From an uncultured Eggerthellaceae bacterium (GTDB lineage: Bacteria > Actinomycetota > Coriobacteriia > Coriobacteriales > Eggerthellaceae), in the NCBI GenBank assembly GCA_949450265.1, contig CASTMW010000049.1, positions 1 to 10,882 of the forward strand: 10,882 bases of DNA. Direction: 5' to 3'. How positions within the stretch are numbered: the first letter of the stretch is position 1; the number at the start of each line of letters is the position of its first letter. The position numbers and the translations under genes are program-made. Below the pieces are notes generated by a model. It saw nothing but the letters and a program-made list of their open reading frames with translations. It was not told the DNA's origin and ran no database searches. Shown one piece after another: positions 1 through 6,739 of this stretch.

Positions 1-108
1 GCCGTACGCTGGTTTTGAAGGACAGCTGCGCGCGATGTCCCACGTATGCGATGTACCGAGCGAAGAATGGCGGGTTGGAAACTGCGCCAAAGTGAAGACG
101 AAAGACGA
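1..108. other. Window edge, no supported gene
   Basis: This stretch lies downstream of the minus-strand LTA-synthase-type gene. I see no terminator hairpin, tRNA or convincing coding region in it. A plus-strand frame is open from base 2 to a TAG at 182-184, but it overlaps the end of the LTA-synthase gene by about 75 bases, has no visible start and resembles no family I know. It could be the tail of a gene that begins outside the window, but I do not call it. Confidence 0.4.
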
Positions 109-2025
109 TCAGGAGCTCAACGCGGCGGGTTCGGCAATACCTTTGTCGCGCACGAAGAGGTTATCGTACTGCACGCACCCATAGGCAACGAGCACCGCTT
201 CGGTCTGCTCGTCAACATCCCAACCGTATCCTTGCCAAGTGCCGTTGGCATCCAAGAAACCGTTCAGGTTGATGGCGGGGATGGTCTGGCTGGTGGACAG
301 GAGGAAGCGCTGGTAGCTGCTGAGCGGTATGCCAGCAGCTACGCAGAGCTGGCTGCCCAGATAGTTCAGGCTGCTCACCGTTGAGGCAGTGGCCCTATCC
401 CATCCAAGGGTGGCCGAACGCTCGCGGGCCTGCGCATTGCCCCAGATGAGATAGGGAACACGATAGCGCTCCTGTGCTGCGTCGATGCCGATGCTGTCGG
501 CGCCCACGCCATCATGCGTGCGCTCGAACAGCGTATCGGCGAAGCCGGGCTGGTGGTCGCCGAAGAAGCATACGTAGACCGGATGGTCAGTCTGCTCAAG
601 CTGCTCGACAAGATATGCCAGATCAGTATCGGAGCGCTGGATGCAGCTGGCGTACTCGTTAAGCTCGGCGAAGGGCTCACCGTCGGGCATGGCGATACTG
701 ACCAGATCTGCTTCGGGGATGAGGCCGGTGTCATAGCCGCCATGGTTCTGCATGGTGACATCGAAGAAGAACTGAGGGCCTTGCGCACCTTCCATGGTCT
801 GCAGGATATGGTCGTAGGTGGCTCGGTCGGTGACCATGTCGCGCAGCGTTTCGGCCCCTTCGAAGGCAGCCTTCGTGGTGAAGTCGGAGAAGCCCAACTG
901 TGCATACACGCGGTTGCGGCTCCAGTTCGTGGGGGATTCAGGATGGATGGCGTGCGTGTTGTAGCCAAGGTTGGCAAGGTGCGACACCAAGCTCTCCACA
1001 TGCCCAAGATCATACATGGTGTACGGGTAGACGCCGCCACCCATATGCCCCATGCTCGACCCGGTCAAGAACTCGAATTCGCTATTGCAGGTGCCGCCGC
1101 CGAACGCCGACACATAGGCATCGCCCGCAGCGATGGACTCTGCCGCGATGCGCCTGAATGCGATGGGCACCGCAGCGCTGTCCTCAAGGCCGGGGTAGGA
1201 GGATAGGTCCGCGAACGTCTCGTTCATGATGACGATGATAGTGGGAAGGTCGCCTGCTGCATCATCCGGTACAGAGGCGACCCCATCGCTGCCCGCGAAG
1301 GCTGCCTGCTCCACCGGTTCGGTGTTCAGCTGCACTGGGTCGAAGGCGTCGATGAGCTCGGATATGGTGCTGTGGTCGTAGCCGACGGGCTCTTGGGGCG
1401 TGATGTCCTGCATGCGTTTCAGGAAGCATAGGGCGCTGCCCTGTTCGGCGTAGGATTCCTTTTGGGACCACACGTCGATGGAGACATCGTAGCGCTCAGA
1501 GATATCGGTGGTCTGGAACCACGAGACGAGTCCTAGCACTACGGCTGCCGCGCATGTCAGGTTGAGCGCTGCGGTGGGTGCGCGGTAGGTGGGCTTGGGT
1601 GCGGGCTGTATCATGAGCGCTGCGCACATCCCGGCGAACAGCGCGATACAGATGATGGACTGCACGTTGAGCACGTAGTCGTAGCCGCCGCTCACCGCTG
1701 CGGCGGTGGAGAGGGCGGACAGATCGGCCGGTGTGATGGGTTGCCCCTTGAACGAGATGACGAAGTAATTGGCGATGCCCGCCATCAGGCAGATCGTAAG
1801 ATAGACGATGATGGAGACACGGCTGCGCTGGCCTATGCCGTAGATCACCAGGAACACCGCGGCGGCGATGAACAGGTTGATGCGAAGGTAGAACGGGTCC
1901 ATGTCGGCAAGCCACATATTGGCGGGGAATTCCAAGAACAGGAATCCCAGCGGTATGGCCAGCAGCGTGAGCAGCGGCAGCGCACGAACACTCAGCTGCG
2001 CTATCGTGTCGATGAAAGAGCGCAT
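109..2025 (-). CDS. LTA synthase family protein (sulfatase-fold phosphoglycerol transferase)
   Basis: A membrane-anchored, metal-dependent enzyme of the lipoteichoic acid synthase/alkaline phosphatase superfamily. Family members move glycerol-phosphate from phosphatidylglycerol onto a polymer or glycolipid outside the membrane. From the ATG at 2025 it has 638 residues, close to LtaS length. Five predicted membrane helices lie at about 14-33, 45-65, 70-91, 121-139 and 152-170, followed by an outer domain from about 260 to 590. Expected active-site residues are present: E269 in IMNETF, nucleophile T312 in GGGTCNSEF, W368/R370 in NWSRNR, H428 in QNHGGY, and D490/H491 in FGDHQPGF. The last 50 residues lie beyond the sulfatase core. 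An in-frame ATG at 2064 would add 13 hydrophilic residues and overlap the transporter gene; neither start has a good ribosome site. The gene begins 7 nt after the NSS transporter and is probably cotranscribed with it. The exact acceptor polymer cannot be told from sequence. Confidence 0.9.
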   Translation of the reverse strand: MRSFIDTIAQLSVRALPLLTLLAIPLGFLFLEFPANMWLADMDPFYLRINLFIAAAVFLVIYGIGQRSRVSIIVYLTICLMAGIANYFVISFKGQPITPADLSALSTAAAVSGGYDYVLNVQSIICIALFAGMCAALMIQPAPKPTYRAPTAALNLTCAAAVVLGLVSWFQTTDISERYDVSIDVWSQKESYAEQGSALCFLKRMQDITPQEPVGYDHSTISELIDAFDPVQLNTEPVEQAAFAGSDGVASVPDDAAGDLPTIIVIMNETFADLSSYPGLEDSAAVPIAFRRIAAESIAAGDAYVSAFGGGTCNSEFEFLTGSSMGHMGGGVYPYTMYDLGHVESLVSHLANLGYNTHAIHPESPTNWSRNRVYAQLGFSDFTTKAAFEGAETLRDMVTDRATYDHILQTMEGAQGPQFFFDVTMQNHGGYDTGLIPEADLVSIAMPDGEPFAELNEYASCIQRSDTDLAYLVEQLEQTDHPVYVCFFGDHQPGFADTLFERTHDGVGADSIGIDAAQERYRVPYLIWGNAQARERSATLGWDRATASTVSSLNYLGSQLCVAAGIPLSSYQRFLLSTSQTIPAINLNGFLDANGTWQGYGWDVDEQTEAVLVAYGCVQYDNLFVRDKGIAEPAALSS

Positions 2026-2032
2026 CGGTGCA

Positions 2033-3418
2033 TCATAGCAGCCATGACTGCACGATTGGCGCATATCCTGTGATGATCACGATGACGATGAGGACGGGCA
2101 GCACGAATCGGAGATAGGGCTTCAGAATCTTTGGATAGCGCATGCCCTGTCCGGTGTTCGCTTCGGCCAAGAATTTGTCCCAGCCCCAGCCGATCTTCGA
2201 GGTGCAGAACAGCAGGAACACCAGCGCGCCCAGCGGCAGCAGGTTATTAGACACCAGGAAGTCCTCGATGGCCTGTATGTTGCCGATGCCTGGCACCTCC
2301 ACGCCAGCCCAGACGCTGAACCCTAGCACGCACGGCATGGACAGTACCGCCAGCGCCACGCCGTTCACCGCGCATGATCTGCCGCGCGACCAGCCCCATT
2401 GGTCCATGCTGAAGCTCATGATGTTCTCGAACACGGCAATGACCGTGGACAGCGCCGCGAAGCTCATGAAGATGAAGAACAACGCGCCCCACAGGCTGCC
2501 GAGCGGCATCTGGTTGAAGACGCTGGGCAGCGTGATGAACACGAGTCCTGGGCCACTTCCTGGTTCCACCCCAAAGGCGAAGCAGGCCGGGAAGATGATG
2601 AGCCCCGCCATGATGGCGACCAATGTGTCCAGCCCTGCGATGCGCACTGCTTCGCCGGTGAGGGCGTAGCGCTTGTCGATGTAGCTGCCGAAGATGGACA
2701 TCGATCCGATGCCCACCGATACGGTGAAGAACGCCTGTCCCATGGCGGCCAGCATGGCATCGAAGAAGCCGCCTGCGCCATTCGCGAACAGCTTGCTGAA
2801 ATCGGGCATCAGGTAGAACGCTAGACCTTCCTCGGCGCCGGGCAGCGTGACCGCACGGATCACAAGGATGGCCAGTACCAAGAACAGCGCCACCATCATG
2901 ACCTTCGTGATGCGCTCGACGCCGTTCTTCACGCCGGCGCTGGTGACGGCAACGCCGATGGCTACAGTGATGAGGGTATAGGCCGCCATCTCGATGGGAT
3001 TGGCCAGCAGCGCGTTGAACACGCCTTCGACCTCGGGCGCGGAAAGCCCGTCGAAGGTGCCGGTGATGCTCTTCACCATGAAGGCGAGCATCCATCCGCA
3101 CACAGCTGTGTAGAACATCATGAGCAGGTAATTGCCCGCCAGCGCTGGCCATTTGAACCAATGCCATTTTGTGCCCGCCGGTTCCAGATCGTCGAAGCTG
3201 CGCGCCACGCCGCGTTGGCTTGCGCGGCCCACCGCATATTCCATGACCAGGATGGGCAGGGCGAACACGGCAAGGAACACCAGGAACATGATGACGAACG
3301 CCGCGCCGCCATATTGGCCGGTTATGTAGGGGAAACGCCAGACATTGCCCAGCCCGATGGCGCAACCGGCGCTGATGAGGATGAATCCCAGCCGACTGCT
3401 GAAGCGCTCGCGTTCCAT
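2033..3418 (-). CDS. Sodium-dependent transporter, NSS/SNF family
   Basis: An integral membrane symporter of the neurotransmitter:sodium symporter family (LeuT fold). Bacterial members import amino acids or related compounds with Na+. It has 461 residues and about 11-12 helices. The family signature in unwound helix 1 is clear (GCAIGLGNVWRFP, 18-30), followed by the GGAAF loop and the long helix 2. Helix 6 has AFFTVSVGIGSMSIFGSYI (229-247), matching the substrate-contacting segment of LeuT. S324-T325 align with the Na2-site Thr-Ser pair of LeuT helix 8. D264 in helix 7 is an acidic residue near where chloride-independent bacterial members carry a carboxylate; that alignment is by eye. The start is well supported: GGAAGG at 3425-3430, 6 nt before the ATG. 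It diverges from the LysR gene, a common regulator-target arrangement, and the LTA-synthase gene follows. The substrate is unknown; amino acids such as tyrosine or tryptophan are plausible. Confidence 0.93.
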   Translation of the reverse strand: MERERFSSRLGFILISAGCAIGLGNVWRFPYITGQYGGAAFVIMFLVFLAVFALPILVMEYAVGRASQRGVARSFDDLEPAGTKWHWFKWPALAGNYLLMMFYTAVCGWMLAFMVKSITGTFDGLSAPEVEGVFNALLANPIEMAAYTLITVAIGVAVTSAGVKNGVERITKVMMVALFLVLAILVIRAVTLPGAEEGLAFYLMPDFSKLFANGAGGFFDAMLAAMGQAFFTVSVGIGSMSIFGSYIDKRYALTGEAVRIAGLDTLVAIMAGLIIFPACFAFGVEPGSGPGLVFITLPSVFNQMPLGSLWGALFFIFMSFAALSTVIAVFENIMSFSMDQWGWSRGRSCAVNGVALAVLSMPCVLGFSVWAGVEVPGIGNIQAIEDFLVSNNLLPLGALVFLLFCTSKIGWGWDKFLAEANTGQGMRYPKILKPYLRFVLPVLIVIVIITGYAPIVQSWLL

Positions 3419-3452
3419 AAGCTACCTTCCATGTTGGTCGATGACATGCAAA

Positions 3453-3471
3453 AGCGGGGCTGGGCCCCGCT
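3453..3471 (-). promoter_or_regulatory. 19-bp GC-rich hairpin in the transporter leader
   Basis: A perfect inverted repeat, AGCGGGGC - 3 nt - GCCCCGCT. Read on the minus strand it is followed directly by TTT, giving four consecutive T with the last stem base. It lies 34 nt upstream of the transporter ATG and starts almost exactly where transcription from the predicted -10 box (3479-3484) should begin. It could be a 5'-end stabilising stem, a short attenuator-type terminator, or a protein-binding dyad over +1. The T-run is short, so a strong terminator is unlikely. Confidence 0.55.
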
Positions 3472-3478
3472 CGCTTCG

Positions 3479-3507
3479 ATTATAGCCTGAAGCGCTGCGC
3501 GTCGGAA
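3479..3507 (-). promoter_or_regulatory. Predicted promoter for the NSS transporter gene
   Basis: On the minus strand a perfect TATAAT lies at 3484-3479. With 17-bp spacing the upstream hexamer is TTCCGA (3507-3502), only three of six matches to TTGACA, which suits an activator-dependent promoter. The predicted start of transcription is near 3472, giving a leader of roughly 54 nt. Confidence 0.55.
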
Positions 3508-3510
3508 GAA

Positions 3511-3539
3511 TGGTTCTGCGCAATGGATGCGACTATAAT
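3511..3539 (+). promoter_or_regulatory. Predicted promoter for lysR-helD
   Basis: A perfect TATAAT lies at 3534-3539, 45 nt before the lysR start codon. The 17-bp-spaced -35 position (TGGTTC, 3511-3516) is poor. The -10 match and position support a promoter; the weak -35 suggests regulation, possibly autoregulation by the LysR protein. Confidence 0.5.
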
Positions 3540-3584
3540 AGCCTGCGCACGTTCCGCGGCGCACAGCGCAGAAGGCGAGGCTCC

Positions 3585-4511
3585 ATGACGCTCCAGCAAC
3601 TCAGATATCTGATAGAGATAGCCGCGTGCGGCTCCATCAGCCAAGCGGCCCATAATCTCTACACGTCGCAGAGCAGCCTGTCGGTGGCAGTGAAGGACGT
3701 GGAGGCGGAGATGGGCGTGACCATCTTCGAGCGGAGCAATCGTGGCATCACCACCACGCGCGAGGGCATGGAGTTCCTTGGCTATGCCCGACAGGTGGTG
3801 GAGCAGGCTGACCTCATGGAACAGCGCTACAGCCGCGCGGCTGAGCCGATCGAGCAGCACCTTTCGGGGAGCAGCCAGCACGACACGTTTTGCGTGGAGT
3901 CGTTTCTGGAGTTCGTCGACGAGTATGAGGGCTCGGGCTACACCTTTACGTTGCGCGAATGCCGCACCGCCGAGATCATCGAGGACGTGCGCGATTTTCG
4001 CAGCGACGTGGGCATCCTGTTCCGCTCGTCGTTCAACGAGCAGGTGATCGGGCGGGCCATCGACGACGCGAACTGCTCGTTCAACAAGCTGTTCACCGCG
4101 CGTCCGCATATCTTCGTGAACGCGGGGCATCCGCTGGCGTCTGCGAAGCTGGTGAGCCTGGACGATCTGGCATCGTGGCCGCGCTACACCTTCGAGCAGG
4201 GCAATGCCAATTCCTTCTACTATTCGGAAGAGCCCTTCGCCGAGCTGCCCGCCAGCAAGCGCGTCATCGTCAGTGATCGCGGGACGCTGTCGAACCTGTT
4301 GACGCACCACATGGGCTACATCGTGTCCACCGGCGTGATGTCCTCCGAGATGAACACGGGCGTGGTGGCCGTGCCCATCGACACCAAAGAGATCATGACG
4401 GTGGGCTACATCGTGCATAACGAGCGGCAGCTCTCCAGCTTGGCCCTTCGCTATATCGAGAAGCTGCAACTGTTCATAGAGGAGTACCAGGTTGGCTATT
4501 CAGGACTCTAA
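3585..4511 (+). CDS. LysR family transcriptional regulator
   Basis: A DNA-binding regulator of 308 residues, the normal length for LysR proteins, which act as tetramers and respond to a small ligand. The N-terminal winged helix-turn-helix (about 1-65) is typical: TLQQLRYLIEIAACGSISQAAHNLY, then SQSSLSVAVKDVEAEMG and FERSNRGITTT. A linker helix (about 66-88) leads to a periplasmic-binding-protein-like effector domain (about 90-290). The ATG at 3585 is chosen because GAAGGCGAGG precedes it and because the HTH begins directly there; the frame is open further upstream but would run through the promoter. The gene is divergent from the NSS transporter, which is its most likely target, so the ligand may be a substrate of that transporter. 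Its last 20 bases overlap the helD start, so the two proteins are probably made from one mRNA by coupled translation. The ligand cannot be inferred. Confidence 0.93.
   Translation: MTLQQLRYLIEIAACGSISQAAHNLYTSQSSLSVAVKDVEAEMGVTIFERSNRGITTTREGMEFLGYARQVVEQADLMEQRYSRAAEPIEQHLSGSSQHDTFCVESFLEFVDEYEGSGYTFTLRECRTAEIIEDVRDFRSDVGILFRSSFNEQVIGRAIDDANCSFNKLFTARPHIFVNAGHPLASAKLVSLDDLASWPRYTFEQGNANSFYYSEEPFAELPASKRVIVSDRGTLSNLLTHHMGYIVSTGVMSSEMNTGVVAVPIDTKEIMTVGYIVHNERQLSSLALRYIEKLQLFIEEYQVGYSGL
4478..4494 (+). promoter_or_regulatory. Ribosome binding site and TTG start of helD
   Basis: AGAGGAG at 4478-4484 is a strong Shine-Dalgarno site placed 7 nt before the TTG at 4492. Both lie inside the end of the lysR reading frame, which stops at 4509-4511. 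This fixes the TTG as the helD start and points to translational coupling. Confidence 0.7.
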
Positions 4512-6648
4512 GGTCGATAGGGCGGCGCATGACGCGATGATGGCCGCCGAGCAGGAGCATCTCAGCCAGGTCTACGGCGAACTGCTGCGCATGCGCCAGG
4601 CGCTCTCTGGCAAGCTGGATGCGATCGACGCGGAAGCGGCGGCCGACAAGGGGCTCATGGCCGAAGAACTGACGCTGAACGCTACCAGCTTCGATGAGGC
4701 GTTAGAGACATATGCGGCCATCAATGCCGCCAATCGGGTGATCGAGGGTTATAACATGGCAGCCGAGACCGCCCAGGCGAAGCTGGCCGATGTGGAGCTG
4801 TTGTTGCGCCAGCCGTACTTCGCGAAGATCGTCCTGCGCTATGGGCCGGACAAGGAGCCGCGCGAGCTCTATATTGGAGCGGCAGGCGTGGCCGATGAGG
4901 ATTTCAAGCGCTTGGTCGTGGACTGGCGCAGCCCTGTGGCCGAGGTGTACTACAACCAGGCGAATGGGCCCACGTCCTACCAGGCGAACGGGCGCACCAT
5001 CGAGGTGGACCTTCTGCTGCGGCGGCAGTTCGACATCGAGCGCAATGTGCTGCGTGCCTGCTTCGACACCACGGTGGCCATTGAGGATCCGCTGCTGCTG
5101 GCATCGCTGTCCACTGAGCGATCGACCCATATGAAGGCTATCACCACCACCATCCAGCGTGAGCAGAACGCGGTCATCCGTCACGAGGATGTGCCGGTGC
5201 TCTTGGTGTCGGGAGTGGCGGGCAGCGGGAAGACGTCGGTGCTGCTGCAACGCATCGCTTACTTGTTCTATGCCCATCGTGACGACCTGGACCCCGATCA
5301 GGTGCACCTCATGTCGCCGAACCCGGTGTTCACCTCCTACATCCAGAACGTGCTGCCCGAGATGGGTGAGCGCAACCCGCACACGCGAACGTGGGACCAG
5401 CTGGCATCCGATCTGCTCCCTGCAGGGATGAGCCCGGGCAAGGGAGACGTGGAGGTCGAGCGGCTCTACCAGATGGATGCGGGTGTGGCCGACCTGCACT
5501 TGACGCAGGCCGATTTCGCGCAGATCGCTCAGGATGGCACACGCTTCGTCACGCCCAACCAGGTGGATTCGCTGATGCACCGCTTCGAGCGCGTGCCGGT
5601 CGGTCCGCGGCGCATCACGCTGGTGCGCGAAGAGCTGCTGAAACGCTTCGACCAGCGGTTGAAGCGCATGGCGGCCAGCGAGAGCGCGGCGGAGGACCTT
5701 GAGGCGCTCAGCATCGAAGAGCAGCTGCGCATCTTCCATGAAACGCTGCATCCGCAGACCGATGCCGAAGTGCGGGAGCTAGCGCTGCGCTTGCTGCGCG
5801 ACCGCTATGCCGATGCCCGCCGGGCCATCGAGTGTGATGAGTGGTTGCGCATCGACCGCATCGCCATGCGACTGGTGGGCGCTACCGGCGTGGCCCCGGT
5901 GGAGTGGCTGTATGCGAAGATGGCGCTGACCGGTCTGGCCGATGCCGAGGCGCGCTACGTGATGATCGACGAGGTGCAGGACTACACGGCGGCACAACTG
6001 GCATGCTTGGCGAAGTACTTCCGCCGCGCGCACTTCATGCTCTTAGGCGACGAGAACCAAGCCATCCACGACGCATCCATCACCTTCGATCAGGCAAGCA
6101 CGGTCTTCGAGCGTCTATGCGGGCCAGTGAGCCGCTGCGATCTGATGATCAGCTATCGGTCAACCCCACAGATAACGGCGCTGTTCGCCCGTTTGGCCAA
6201 CGACGAAGCCATGCAGATCCGGTCGGTCCACCCGGACGGGCCGCCGCCTGCCATCGTGGCATGCGATAGCCAGCAGGCGCGTTACGATCGCGTGGCGCAG
6301 CTCATCGACGAGGCGCAGGACGGGTCGGGCTTGACCGCGGTCATCGTTCCGTGGAAGGCACAGCTGCGCGCGTTGCGCTCTGCGTTCGGGGATCGGCTTC
6401 CCATCATCGAGGATCGCGATAGCTTGCCCGAGCAAGGCGTGTTCGCCACCACCCTCAAGCTGGCGAAGGGCCTGGAGTTCGACCAGGTGATCCTGCCGGA
6501 TGTGAGCAGCGCGGCCTATCCTGCCTCCGATGGGTCAAGGCGGCGCCTGTACACCGCCATCAGCCGTGCCACGCATCGGGTCTGGCTGCTCTACGAAGGC
6601 GAGCTGTCCGCGGTGCTATCGGATATCGGTATGGCTGATACGGCATAG
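4492..6648 (+). CDS. helD: HelD-like superfamily 1 ATPase (RNA polymerase recycling factor)
   Basis: A UvrD/Rep-type superfamily 1 protein of 718 residues. HelD proteins bind RNA polymerase and use ATP to free it from DNA and nascent RNA; some actinobacterial members also give rifamycin tolerance. The first 105 or so residues are helical and charged, as in the N-terminal arm that enters the polymerase secondary channel. Motifs run in order: Q-motif TIQREQNAVI (220-229), Walker A GVAGSGKTS (241-249), Walker B VMIDEVQD (490-497), motif III LLGDENQAIH (517-526), motif IV ISYRST (553-558), motif V LKLAKGLEFDQVILPD (655-670) and motif VI RRLYTAISRA (684-693). The span of about 300-485 between the 1A motifs is the family-specific insertion. 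It overlaps lysR by 20 nt and starts with TTG. DNA repair helicase is the alternative, but the N-terminal arm and the DWRSPVAEVYY segment (144-154) favour HelD. Confidence 0.88.
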   Translation: MAIQDSKVDRAAHDAMMAAEQEHLSQVYGELLRMRQALSGKLDAIDAEAAADKGLMAEELTLNATSFDEALETYAAINAANRVIEGYNMAAETAQAKLADVELLLRQPYFAKIVLRYGPDKEPRELYIGAAGVADEDFKRLVVDWRSPVAEVYYNQANGPTSYQANGRTIEVDLLLRRQFDIERNVLRACFDTTVAIEDPLLLASLSTERSTHMKAITTTIQREQNAVIRHEDVPVLLVSGVAGSGKTSVLLQRIAYLFYAHRDDLDPDQVHLMSPNPVFTSYIQNVLPEMGERNPHTRTWDQLASDLLPAGMSPGKGDVEVERLYQMDAGVADLHLTQADFAQIAQDGTRFVTPNQVDSLMHRFERVPVGPRRITLVREELLKRFDQRLKRMAASESAAEDLEALSIEEQLRIFHETLHPQTDAEVRELALRLLRDRYADARRAIECDEWLRIDRIAMRLVGATGVAPVEWLYAKMALTGLADAEARYVMIDEVQDYTAAQLACLAKYFRRAHFMLLGDENQAIHDASITFDQASTVFERLCGPVSRCDLMISYRSTPQITALFARLANDEAMQIRSVHPDGPPPAIVACDSQQARYDRVAQLIDEAQDGSGLTAVIVPWKAQLRALRSAFGDRLPIIEDRDSLPEQGVFATTLKLAKGLEFDQVILPDVSSAAYPASDGSRRRLYTAISRATHRVWLLYEGELSAVLSDIGMADTA

Positions 6649-6660
6649 GAAAAGCCTATG
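6644..6660 (+). terminator. Possible weak hairpin at the helD stop
   Basis: CATAGG - AAAAG - CCTATG forms a perfect 6-bp stem, with two more G-C pairs possible across one bulged G. The helD stop codon TAG (6646-6648) is in the left arm. Only a poor T-rich run follows (TGTTT at 6669-6673), so this is at best a weak terminator or a 3'-end stabiliser. Confidence 0.3.
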
Positions 6661-6670
6661 GCCTACGCTG

Positions 6671-6699
6671 TTTACGAAGCCGGAGCGCCCCGTTAGGAT
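6671..6699 (+). promoter_or_regulatory. Predicted cysK promoter
   Basis: TTTACG (6671-6676) and TAGGAT (6694-6699) are separated by 17 bp; each matches four of six consensus bases. Transcription would start near 6706, leaving about 34 nt before the cysK ATG. That is too short for a T-box or riboswitch. Confidence 0.5.
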
Positions 6700-6739
6700 G
6701 CAGGCATGACAGCGAACAGCTTTGACGAAGGAGCCAGCC

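Larger units (their letters stand above)
3419..3584. promoter_or_regulatory. Divergent transporter/lysR control region
   Basis: This 166-bp gap between divergent start codons contains a promoter for each side, a 19-bp perfect dyad and repeated motifs. CTGCGC occurs three times (3495-3500, 3516-3521, 3543-3548). ATAGCCTG occurs at 3482-3489 and 3538-3545, each time just downstream of or overlapping a -10 box. An imperfect inverted repeat has arms at 3492-3507 and 3552-3569 (TTCCG-NN-GCGCA-GCGC, with a 2-nt insertion in the right arm). A short dyad CGCA-N5-TGCG lies at 3519-3531, immediately before the lysR -10. LysR proteins usually bind between such divergent genes, so some of these are candidate operators; which ones is not decided by sequence. 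Confidence 0.6.

Noticed and set aside
2..184. Open plus-strand frame at the left edge, possibly the tail of another gene
   Set aside because: It overlaps the end of the LTA-synthase gene by about 75 bases in the opposite direction, has no visible start and matches no family I recognise.
3453..3471. Dyad as a rifamycin-responsive element for helD
   Set aside because: A GC-rich palindrome upstream of a helD operon recalls those elements, but it lies about 60 bp upstream of the lysR -10 and in the leader of the opposite gene. I cannot confirm a match of its arms to the known consensus.
3480..4469. Long minus-strand open frame opposite lysR
   Set aside because: It mirrors the codon structure of a clear LysR gene, is rich in His/Arg/Ala without family motifs, and such antisense frames are common in GC-rich DNA.
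4702..5751. Long minus-strand open frame opposite helD
   Set aside because: It lies wholly inside a gene with complete helicase motifs and has low-complexity, His/Arg/Gln-rich content; an antisense shadow.
6649..6739. Riboswitch or T-box in front of cysK
   Set aside because: The predicted leader is only about 34 nt and shows no T-box or S-box sequence.
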